Assembly: GCF_000282495.1 (NCBI RefSeq)
Contig: NZ_AKJE01000066.1
Location: 1-64,000 of the forward strand
Reading direction: 5' to 3'
DNA: 64,000 nt
Source of the DNA: Pseudomonas sp. GM79
GTDB lineage: Bacteria > Pseudomonadota > Gammaproteobacteria > Pseudomonadales > Pseudomonadaceae
In this document: positions 55,369 through 64,000 of the stretch, one piece after another
Layout of the letters: every line of letters starts with the position of its first letter
Position numbering within the stretch: position 1 is the first letter of the stretch
Notes under the pieces: generated by a model
What the model was told of the DNA's origin: nothing
The model's database searches: none
What the model saw: the letters and a program-made list of their open reading frames with translations, nothing else
Program-made: the position numbers and the translations under genes

Positions 55369-55409
55369 GGGGGCGCCGCGGGGAAACTTATTGAGAGCGC
55401 CCCCTAACC

Positions 55410-56450
55410 TTACGCGGATTGGCGATGACTGCGGCGAAACTCGCCGGGGGTCTGGCCGTTCCAGCGTTTGAACGCCCGTTGAAAGGCTTCGGCTGAGGCA
55501 AAACCCAGCAGGTAGGCGATTTCCCCAAACGCCAGTTCAGTGTCGCGGATGTAGGTCATGGCGAGGTCGCGGCGTGTGTCGTTGAGAATTGCACGAAACT
55601 GCGTGCCTTCCTCGGCGAGTTTGCGACGCAAGGTCCAGGTTGGCAGCTTCAGGCGTGCCGCCACTTCTTCCAGGTCGGGTTCCCGACCACCATTGAGCAA
55701 CGGCCCCAGTAACTGAGTGATGCGTTCACGCAGGCTGCGGGTGCGTGTCAGTTGCTCCAGTTCCCGTTCACACAGTTGCAGCAGGAGCCGCCAGGTGCTC
55801 GGGCAGTGTTGCGGGTTGCGCTGGGCGAGGCTCTCCAGGCTCAGGCGCAGTTGATTCTGTTCGGCGCCAAACTGAATCGGACAATCCCCCAGCACGGCGT
55901 AGGCCTCACGGTAATCCGGCGCCTGGAATTCGATCTCGATCCGTTCGGCGCGTAGCGGGGCAGGGCTTACGCTGGACAATTGCTGCAACCAGCCGGCGAT
56001 GATGGAATCCACCACGAAGCGGTTGTAGGCATTGTAGGGACTGATCGAATAGAACCGCAGCCAAGCGCCTTGGGCGTCTTCATGAAAGCTCGATTGGCCG
56101 CGATAGTTGGAGCCATACAGCGCTTCAAAGCGAATCAGGCAGCGCGCCGCTTCCCGCACGGTGGGGGCCTGGGCGGCGGTGACTCCGGCCAGGCCTGCCT
56201 GGCTCAGACGGCTGAGCTGGCCCATGCGCAAACCCAGTGCCGGGTCGTCAGTCAGTTGAATGGCCCCGTGACCCAGGCGCATGTAGCGCGGGATCGAGAG
56301 GCGGGCGCCGGCCTCGGCCAGTCGCGCGGCGTCGAGGCCGTACTGTTCGAGCAGCGGTTGTGGGTCCAGGCCATGGCTGCGCACGGCGTCGGCCAGGCTA
56401 TGGACGAAGCCCACCGACAAATCCCCGAGGCGCATCGGCTGCGGTTTCAT
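55410..56450 (-). CDS. AraC family transcriptional regulator
   Basis: A 346-residue regulator of the AraC/XylS family with an N-terminal arabinose-binding-like (Arabinose_bd/DUF) domain (GFVHSLADAVRSHGLDPQPLL) and a C-terminal double helix-turn-helix (LEEVAARLKLPTWTLRRKLA, then IAYLLGFASAEAFQRAFKRW). This layout is that of the OruR/ArgR-like group. It starts 5 nt after the nitrilase-like gene's stop on the same strand, so it is co-transcribed with it. In PAO1 an AraC gene, a nitrilase-like gene and fadH1 occur in the same order (PA3094-PA3092, from memory), which suggests that it regulates the trio. The effector is unknown. Confidence 0.88.
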   Translation of the reverse strand: MKPQPMRLGDLSVGFVHSLADAVRSHGLDPQPLLEQYGLDAARLAEAGARLSIPRYMRLGHGAIQLTDDPALGLRMGQLSRLSQAGLAGVTAAQAPTVREAARCLIRFEALYGSNYRGQSSFHEDAQGAWLRFYSISPYNAYNRFVVDSIIAGWLQQLSSVSPAPLRAERIEIEFQAPDYREAYAVLGDCPIQFGAEQNQLRLSLESLAQRNPQHCPSTWRLLLQLCERELEQLTRTRSLRERITQLLGPLLNGGREPDLEEVAARLKLPTWTLRRKLAEEGTQFRAILNDTRRDLAMTYIRDTELAFGEIAYLLGFASAEAFQRAFKRWNGQTPGEFRRSHRQSA

Positions 56451-56454
56451 CGGC

Positions 56455-57585
56455 TTACAGCCAGAGGTTCAGCAAACGCGCGCCCCGGGCATCGCCGTCG
56501 GCGAATTGTTGCCCGTTGCTGCTGAGGAAGCTTTGACCGGCGCTGCTCTTGTCCCAGAACTGACCGCGCAGGAACACGCTCATGCCGGCGATGGCCTGGC
56601 TGCCGGACGGTTGGGCAATCAGCGTCAACCGATGCCAAGCCTGACCTTCACTGAGTTCGCCAGCCTTGAGACTAACAGAGCTCGGCGTGGACTGGCCTTT
56701 GTAGCCGCGCCACGGTTGATCCCAAGACCCACGCCCGACGACGAACGCCGGGACCGCCACCAGTTGCGCGCCTTGATCGTCGAGTTTGCGATAGTTTTCC
56801 GGATACCAACTGTCGCTGCCGATCAACACGCCCAAGCGTCCGGCCGGTGTGTCGACGACGTTGACCGTGTGTTCGGAATTGGCATCGACGGTGTCGTGAC
56901 CAGCGAAAGTCGGGTGCATTTGCCGCTGCGGCTGGCCGATCGGCAAACCGTCGCGACCGAACACTACGCTGCTGTTGTACAGGGCACCGCGGCCAATCTT
57001 CAGGGTGCCATCGCTGACACTCGGCTCGGGCAACACGATGGAACCCGCCACCAGAGTGATGTGGAATTCTTTCGCCAAGCCGCCGAACAGCGCCTGGTAA
57101 CTCTTGGCCATTTTCTTGGCTTTCATCCGCAAGTGCGCGTCGTCGAGACGATTGCCGCCCTCGGCGCTGATCAGGGCGCGGATGAACTGCAACGGGTTGC
57201 TCACCGCCAGCCAGTTCATAGCCTCCTTGAGGGTGGTGGCCTGGTACAACTCGTCTTTCTCGCCGCTGACCATCAGCCAGGTGCCGATATGTTCAGGCAG
57301 TACGACGATGGTCTTTTCATTCAGCAGGCCTTGGTCCTGAGCCTTCTGCAAATAAGCCGCGAGCTTGCGGTGCAGGCGTTCGGGGCTTTGATAGTCGGTG
57401 GGGAACAGCTCGGGCTGGATACCCAGCAGATTGCCGCGATCGGCGGGAGTGCCCTGATCGACCGCGAGACTGATGCGCAAGTCCGACAGGTAATGACCCA
57501 CCGGACGGTCCGCGGCCCACATGGCGTAGGTCGTGAGGGCGGCGATCAACGCCATGGAGAAAGTCAGGTACAAAAGTTTGCGCAT
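56455..57585 (-). CDS. Nitrilase-superfamily-like protein with altered catalytic residues
   Basis: A 376-residue protein with an N-terminal membrane helix or uncleaved signal (YLTFSMALIAALTTYAMWA). The rest follows the carbon-nitrogen hydrolase fold: TIVVLPEHIG with the expected Glu (E98), then GRDGLPIGQPQRQMHPT and GRLGVLIGSDSWYPENYR. Aligned by eye with the usual Glu-Lys-Cys triad, the Lys position is Q222 and the Cys position is G256. The core motifs around them are retained. So it is probably non-catalytic, perhaps a sensor or adaptor. It lies upstream of, and nearly touching, the AraC gene, and divergent from fadH. Alternative: the alignment is shifted and another residue serves, which structure prediction could test. 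Confidence 0.75.
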   Translation of the reverse strand: MRKLLYLTFSMALIAALTTYAMWAADRPVGHYLSDLRISLAVDQGTPADRGNLLGIQPELFPTDYQSPERLHRKLAAYLQKAQDQGLLNEKTIVVLPEHIGTWLMVSGEKDELYQATTLKEAMNWLAVSNPLQFIRALISAEGGNRLDDAHLRMKAKKMAKSYQALFGGLAKEFHITLVAGSIVLPEPSVSDGTLKIGRGALYNSSVVFGRDGLPIGQPQRQMHPTFAGHDTVDANSEHTVNVVDTPAGRLGVLIGSDSWYPENYRKLDDQGAQLVAVPAFVVGRGSWDQPWRGYKGQSTPSSVSLKAGELSEGQAWHRLTLIAQPSGSQAIAGMSVFLRGQFWDKSSAGQSFLSSNGQQFADGDARGARLLNLWL

Positions 57586-59833
<2,248 letters not shown>

Positions 59834-59845
59834 TACGCATAACTC

Positions 59846-59978
59846 TGTGGCGAGGGAGCTTGCTCCCGCTGGAGGCCGAAGGACTCCCTCTATCAGCGAT
59901 GATGTAGTGTCAGGTTAATCAACGTCGCTGATTCTGTGGCTGCTGCGCAGCCAAGCGGGAGCAAGCTCCCTCGCCACA
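59846..59978. repeat. REPIN of a third family (GTGGCGAGGGAGCTTGCTCCCGCT)
   Basis: Arms TGTGGCGAGGGAGCTTGCTCCCGCT at 59846-59870 and the exact complement at 59954-59978 are 83 nt apart. A different family from the others in the window, lying between fadH and the D-cysteine desulfhydrase gene. Confidence 0.9.
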
Positions 59979-60022
59979 AGTCTGCTGCTAAGATACCGGC
60001 TCTTTACCCCGAGCCGGCATCA

Positions 60023-60949
60023 ATGCTTTCCCCTCCAACAGACTGGCTACCCCAAGCCCCCCTCGAACCCCTTCACCTCGACTGGCTCACCACTGCCGGC
60101 ATCGACGTCGCGATCCTGCGTCTGGACCAGATCGACCCGCTGATCAGCGGCAACAAGTGGTTCAAACTCATCGAACACCTCAAAGCCGCAGACCAGAGCG
60201 GCGCCCAAGGCATCATCAGTCTGGGTGGTGCCCATTCCAACCATCTCCATGCGCTGGCGGCGGCGGGCAAACGCTTCGGTTTCACCACCGTCGGCCTGCT
60301 GCGCGGGCATCCGCAAGACACCCCGACGGTAAAGGACTTGCAGGCGTTCGGCATGCACTTGCATTGGTTGGGTTATGGCGGTTATCGAGCGCGGCACGAG
60401 CCAGGCTTCTGGGTGTCATGGCGGGAGCAATACCCCGAGCTACATCCTGTACCGGAAGGTGGTGGCGGCTTGCCTGGGGCGAAGGGCTGCGGGCAATTGG
60501 TGACTCTGGCCTGCGAGCAATTGAGCGGTCTGGGCTGGAGCCACTACGACGGCTGGTGGCTGGCCTGCGGAACAGGTACCACTCTGGCCGGCCTGGTTCT
60601 GGCCGAGGCGGGCGAACATCCGGTGTATGGCGCGCTGGCGGTGCCTGACGATCATGGCGTGGCGCAGCAGGTCGAGATGATTGTGCAGGAAGCCGGACTG
60701 ATCGATCCCGCCTATGAACTGCTGGACGCCAGCCGTGGCGGTTTTGCCAAAGTCGATCCGCCGTTGCTTGCGTTCATCGAGCAGACCGAACAGGCCAGTG
60801 GCATTCCTCTCGAGCCGCTGTACACCGGCAAAGCGCTGCTGGCGCTCAAGCAACAAATCGAGGCGGGTAAGTTTGCCCGGGGCACGAGGCTGATCTTCAT
60901 CCATACCGGTGGCTTGCAGGGGCGTCGGGGTTTCAGTTCACAAACCTGA
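60023..60949 (+). CDS. D-cysteine desulfhydrase / ACC deaminase family PLP enzyme
   Basis: A PLP-dependent enzyme of the D-cysteine desulfhydrase/1-aminocyclopropane-1-carboxylate deaminase family, fold type II. The 308 residues show the PLP lysine K45 in SGNKWFKL, the GGAHSNHLHALAAAG phosphate/substrate loop, and GTGTTLAGL for the PLP phosphate. Strong YJF-type hallmarks of true ACC deaminase (long N-terminal, about 338 residues) are missing, so D-cysteine or a related D-amino acid is likelier. The ATG at 60023 is used; the upstream in-frame region (59936) overlaps a REPIN. Confidence 0.85.
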   Translation: MLSPPTDWLPQAPLEPLHLDWLTTAGIDVAILRLDQIDPLISGNKWFKLIEHLKAADQSGAQGIISLGGAHSNHLHALAAAGKRFGFTTVGLLRGHPQDTPTVKDLQAFGMHLHWLGYGGYRARHEPGFWVSWREQYPELHPVPEGGGGLPGAKGCGQLVTLACEQLSGLGWSHYDGWWLACGTGTTLAGLVLAEAGEHPVYGALAVPDDHGVAQQVEMIVQEAGLIDPAYELLDASRGGFAKVDPPLLAFIEQTEQASGIPLEPLYTGKALLALKQQIEAGKFARGTRLIFIHTGGLQGRRGFSSQT

Positions 60950-61003
60950 AGGGGCACATTGTACTTTTGTGGAGAGGGGCCAAGAAATTTGAGCGACGAT
61001 AAT

Positions 61004-61096
61004 CCTGTGGGAGCGTGGCTTGCCCGCGAAGAATGCACCGCGGTTTTCAGGTATTACGCGTCATCGTTCTTCGCGGGCAAGCCACGCTCCCACAGG
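61004..61096. repeat. REPIN (GTGGGAGCGTGGCTTGCCCGCGAA type)
   Basis: Two near-perfect inverted arms separated by about 40 nt lie between the convergent desulfhydrase and cytochrome b561 genes. Confidence 0.9.
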
Positions 61097-61119
61097 TTCT
61101 GCGTCTTGACTTACCGAAC

Positions 61120-61668
61120 TCAACCGCGCTTGGGCATCATCCGCAGCAGGGTGTTATCGCGCACCACATAGTGATGATAAAGCCCGGCCACGGCGTGCAG
61201 TCCGATCAGCCAATAGCCGATCGTCCCGCCGAGCACATGCCAGCCCTCAAGCTGCTTGGCCAGCGGTTTGTTCTCTTCGATCAGCAACGGCAGATCGAAG
61301 CCATAGAACATCACCTGATGCCCCTCGGCGCTGGTAATCAGCCAGCCCAGAATCGGCATGGTGATCATGAAAATATACAACGCCCAATGCATCAGTTTGG
61401 CGAGCAGGGTTTGCCAGCGAGGCGAGGCGGGAAAGATCTGCGGCGCCGGCCCCAGGCTGCGGGCGAACAGCCGCAGCCAGACCAGCACGAACACCGTCAA
61501 GCCGAGCATAAAGTGCGCCTCCTTGATCAGCGTCCGGCCGCCACTGCCTTTGGGGAATATCCCGCGCAATTCGATGCAGGCGTAAACCACGATTAGCAGT
61601 ACCAGCATCAACCAGTGCAGCGCGATTGATACGGTGCTGTAGCGTGATTCGGAATTCTTCCAGGGCAT
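61120..61668 (-). CDS. Cytochrome b561 family protein
   Basis: A 182-residue membrane cytochrome b561 (CybB type), four helices with paired heme-ligand histidines: STVSIALHWLMLVLLIVVY, KEAHFMLGLTVFVL, LMHWALYIFMITMPILGWL and WHVLGGTIGYWLIGLHAVAG. These proteins move electrons from quinol or superoxide. In E. coli CybB is a superoxide:ubiquinone oxidoreductase, so that role is possible here. The ATG at 61668 (MPWKNSESRYSTVSI) has GAGGAAACACC upstream; a GTG at 61683 is less likely. Single gene, convergent with the desulfhydrase. Confidence 0.9.
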   Translation of the reverse strand: MPWKNSESRYSTVSIALHWLMLVLLIVVYACIELRGIFPKGSGGRTLIKEAHFMLGLTVFVLVWLRLFARSLGPAPQIFPASPRWQTLLAKLMHWALYIFMITMPILGWLITSAEGHQVMFYGFDLPLLIEENKPLAKQLEGWHVLGGTIGYWLIGLHAVAGLYHHYVVRDNTLLRMMPKRG

Positions 61669-61800
61669 ATGGTGTTTCCTCACAGGTCTGGTCTGAAGTC
61701 ACCGTTCTTGTTCGACGGCGTGGGTTAACTGTAATCCTGTTTGGTGGGTTTGCCTGAGGCGAAGGGGCTGTTCAATGCTCTGAATCAAGTAATCGACCAC

Positions 61801-61840
61801 AAAAAAGCGCCAGTTCCGTTAAAGGAGCTGGCGCTTTTTT
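61801..61840. terminator. Bidirectional terminator between cytochrome b561 and phnX
   Basis: AAAAAAGCGCCAGTTCC and GGAGCTGGCGCTTTTTT pair around GTTAAA. It ends the minus-strand phnX transcript, 18 nt past its stop. Confidence 0.9.
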
Positions 61841-61858
61841 ATGAAACGAGAAGCGCAA

Positions 61859-62686
61859 TCAGTTGGTTTGCGGCATCTCGCCCTTGGCCAGGCGCTTGTT
61901 GATGTCGGCGATCACCTCGGGCAAGTCGGTGATGGTGTCGATCATGTAGTGCGGCCGCGAGCCTTCGAACATGGCGTGAATGCGCTTGCGTTCGCTGGCC
62001 AGTTTATCGCTGCTCAGGGCGCGATAGCCTTCGTAGTCCAGACCCAGCGCGTTGCCGGAGCAGATCAACGCCACGGTCCACATGCCGGCGCGGCGACCTT
62101 CGAGAATGCCCGGCACCGTGTCGTCGATCTTCACGCAGGCCGCGACGTCGTCGATGCCCAGGGCAATCACGTTGGCCAGTGCCTGAGCCGGCCATGGGCG
62201 GCCGTTGGGCACTTCGTCGGTGGCGACCACGTGGTCGGCGACGTAACCGTTTGTGGCGGCCAGTTCGACGACTTTGTCCATGACCTGTTTCGGGTAGCCG
62301 GAGCACGAACCGATCTTGATCCCTTGCTGGCGCAGGTTGGCGATGGTGTCCAGGGCGCCGGGAATCAGGGCCGAGTGTTCGGCGATTTTTTCGATCTGCA
62401 GCGGCATGAAGCGTTTGTAAATGGCGGTGACGTCATCGTCGGTCGGGGTGCGACCGAACACGTTGCGGTAACGCTCGGCGACTTGCGGCTGATCGCACAG
62501 GGTACGAATGTGGTCCCACTTGCCCATGCCCATCGGCCCGCGGGCTTCTTCGATGGACACCTGGACGTCGAACTCGGCGAAGGCTTCGACAAAAATCTGC
62601 GTCGGGGCGAAGGAACCGAAGTCGACGACAGTGCCGGCCCAGTCGAGGATGGCGGCTTGGAGTTTGGTTGGGTTGGTGTAGTTCAT
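61859..62686 (-). CDS. phnX: Phosphonoacetaldehyde hydrolase PhnX
   Basis: A HAD-superfamily enzyme splitting phosphonoacetaldehyde to acetaldehyde and phosphate, the second step of 2-aminoethylphosphonate (ciliatine) use. The 275 residues match the family length. The nucleophile D15 is in [15 protein letters not shown], the Schiff-base lysine K56 in [10 protein letters not shown], and the HAD motif [11 protein letters not shown] follows. The ATG at 62686 is preceded by AGGAATTTGCTCACC. It is downstream of phnW with a REPIN in between, so both enzymes of the pathway are present. No phn transporter or regulator is in the window. Confidence 0.95.
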   Translation of the reverse strand: MNYTNPTKLQAAILDWAGTVVDFGSFAPTQIFVEAFAEFDVQVSIEEARGPMGMGKWDHIRTLCDQPQVAERYRNVFGRTPTDDDVTAIYKRFMPLQIEKIAEHSALIPGALDTIANLRQQGIKIGSCSGYPKQVMDKVVELAATNGYVADHVVATDEVPNGRPWPAQALANVIALGIDDVAACVKIDDTVPGILEGRRAGMWTVALICSGNALGLDYEGYRALSSDKLASERKRIHAMFEGSRPHYMIDTITDLPEVIADINKRLAKGEMPQTN

Positions 62687-62732
62687 GGTGAGCAAATTCC
62701 TGTGGCAACTGGCTAAGAGGGGAGCTGCTTTT

Positions 62733-62823
62733 GGTGGGAGCGGGCTTGCTCGCGAAGGCGGTGTGTCAGTCGACATCAATGTTGAATGTCAGTCCGCTTT
62801 CGCGAGCAAGCCCGCTCCCACAG
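62733..62823. repeat. REPIN inside the phnW-phnX transcript
   Basis: GGTGGGAGCGGGCTTGCTCGCGAA and its inverted partner near 62799-62823 lie in the 151-nt gap between phnW and phnX. When transcribed it would form a long hairpin between the two co-directional genes. Confidence 0.9.
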
Positions 62824-62837
62824 GGGATTGAGGTGAA

Positions 62838-63947
62838 TCAGATGTCGAGTACTTCCATCTCGCGCAGCACCTCGGCCACTGCCGCCACCGCCGCGTGCAT
62901 TTCGGCCTGGTTGACGTGGCCGATGCAGCCGACGCGGAAGGTTTCGACCTGGGTCAGTTTGCCGGGGTAGAGGATGAATCCCTTGGCCTTGACCCGTTCA
63001 TAGAATTCCTTGAACTGATAGCGCGGGTCTTTCGGCGCGTGGAAGGTGACGATGATCGGCGCCTGGATCGCGGCCGGAAGGAAGCTGCGCAGCCCCAGTT
63101 TGGCCATGTCATCGAGCAGCACCTGGCAGTTATTGGCGTAGCGCTGATGCCGTGCGGGCAAGCCGCCTTCTTCGTTGTATTGCAGCAGCGCTTCGTGCAG
63201 CGCCGCGACCACGTGGGTCGGCGGGGTGAAGCGCCATTGCCCGGTCTTGGCCATGTAGGTGTGCTGGTCGAACAAGTCCATCGCCAGTGAGTGCGAGTTA
63301 CCGGCGGCATTGGCCAGCGCTTCCTTGCGTGCGAAGACGAAGCCCATCCCCGGCACACCTTCCAGGCATTTGCCCGAGGCGGCGATCAGCGCATCGAACG
63401 GCACATCCTGGGCGTCGATAGGCAGGGCGCCAAACGAGCTCATGGCGTCGATGATCAGGCGTTTGCCGTGTTGCTCGATAACGTGGGCGATGTCCGCCAG
63501 CGGGTTGAGGATGCCGGTGCTGGTTTCGCAGTGAATCAACGCGACGTGGGTGATGCTGGCATCGGCCCGTAGCAGGCGGTCGACGTCGTCGGCGGTAGTT
63601 GGTTCGTCTTCGGCGGTTTCGAAGGTGCTGAATGAACGGCCGAGCACTTCGCAGATTTTCGCCAGGCGTTTGCCGTAGGCGCCGTTGATCAGCACCAGCA
63701 CTTTACCGTTCCGAGGCACCAGTGTGCCGATGGCCGCCTCGACCGCGAACGTGCCGCTGCCTTGTAACGGCACGCAGTGATGGCTGTCGCCGCCGTTGAT
63801 GATCGTTAGCAGTTGTTCGCAGAGGCTGGCGGTCAGTTGGTTGAAGCGGTCATCCCATGAGCCCCAGTCGACCATCATTGCCTGACGGGTGCGGCTCGAT
63901 GTGGTCAGTGGGCCAGGGGTGAGCAGGATGGGCTCGGCAGTACTCAT
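62838..63947 (-). CDS. phnW: 2-aminoethylphosphonate:pyruvate transaminase PhnW
   Basis: A PLP class V aminotransferase that transfers the amino group of 2-aminoethylphosphonate to pyruvate, giving phosphonoacetaldehyde and alanine. The 369 residues match the family. The start [17 protein letters not shown], the [11 protein letters not shown] loop and the PLP lysine K193 in [14 protein letters not shown] are all standard. The ATG at 63947 is chosen over an upstream in-frame start at 63992, which would add 15 unrelated residues. It is the first gene of the phnWX run on the minus strand. A regulator such as phnR may lie just beyond the window end. Confidence 0.95.
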   Translation of the reverse strand: MSTAEPILLTPGPLTTSSRTRQAMMVDWGSWDDRFNQLTASLCEQLLTIINGGDSHHCVPLQGSGTFAVEAAIGTLVPRNGKVLVLINGAYGKRLAKICEVLGRSFSTFETAEDEPTTADDVDRLLRADASITHVALIHCETSTGILNPLADIAHVIEQHGKRLIIDAMSSFGALPIDAQDVPFDALIAASGKCLEGVPGMGFVFARKEALANAAGNSHSLAMDLFDQHTYMAKTGQWRFTPPTHVVAALHEALLQYNEEGGLPARHQRYANNCQVLLDDMAKLGLRSFLPAAIQAPIIVTFHAPKDPRYQFKEFYERVKAKGFILYPGKLTQVETFRVGCIGHVNQAEMHAAVAAVAEVLREMEVLDI

Positions 63948-64000
63948 TCTTGTGTCCTCGCAAAAGCTCAGTGGGATGAAGCTACGGGACATAAATTGCA

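Overview
The window is chromosomal DNA of a fluorescent-group Pseudomonas (P. fluorescens/P. putida lineage). Every recognisable protein is Pseudomonas-like. The gene order matches blocks I recall from P. aeruginosa PAO1 (given here from memory, not searched): the PA3014-PA2986 block (fadBA, topA, sulA-lexA, psrA, nagZ, mfd, gap, sthA, lolCDE), the PA1796-PA1805 block (tRNA Arg-His-Leu-His, tig-clpP-clpX-lon-hupB-ppiD), and a PA3092-PA3094-like trio (fadH, nitrilase-like protein, AraC regulator). REPIN-type inverted repeats with GTGGGAGCGGGCTTGCTCGCG or GTAGGAGC-AGGCTTGCCCGCG arms occur in many intergenic spaces, as is typical of P. fluorescens genomes. I see no prophage, transposase, CRISPR array or rRNA operon.

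Region 1 (1-12.1 kb): fatty-acid beta-oxidation (fadB-fadA), topoisomerase I, the SOS pair lexA-sulA (two LexA boxes), and the fatty-acid-responsive repressor psrA with two overlapping PsrA operators over its own promoter. Cell-wall recycling (nagZ) and methylthioinosine salvage follow. Region 2 (12.1-18.9 kb, minus strand): an mfd-csiV-SNF2 helicase run. Region 3 (19-24.9 kb): a long-form GAPDH, an ApbE flavin transferase without the Na+-NQR operon that normally precedes it, transhydrogenase SthA, and a PilZ/phosphodiesterase pair. Region 4 (25-28.2 kb): the LolCDE lipoprotein release machine. Region 5 (28.2-43 kb): a mosaic of single genes (TrhP, AI-2E-type permease, shikimate dehydrogenase-like enzyme, cupin, YceH, SstT, MFS exporter, NhaR, TerC, several small unknowns, PbpG). 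Region 6 (43-54 kb): folD, a tRNA Arg-His-Leu-His cluster, the trigger factor/ClpXP/Lon/HU proteostasis block, tRNA-Asp and PpiD. Region 7 (54-64 kb): a DUF2242 lipoprotein, the fadH trio, D-cysteine desulfhydrase, a cytochrome b561, and the 2-aminoethylphosphonate degradation genes phnW-phnX.

Most of the window is core metabolism and housekeeping. The most interesting items are two proteins of catalytic families whose active-site residues are replaced: a C39-like lipoprotein at 40863 and a nitrilase-like protein at 56455 that sits with fadH and an AraC regulator. Next come the orphan apbE at an apparent nqr deletion site, a REPIN nested inside another REPIN, a duplicated tRNA-His/hairpin unit whose upstream hairpin lacks a T-tract, a terminator-like hairpin inside the lol operon, and two very small candidate genes (10154 and 55282). 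I did not find an unmistakable new multi-gene defence or secretion system.
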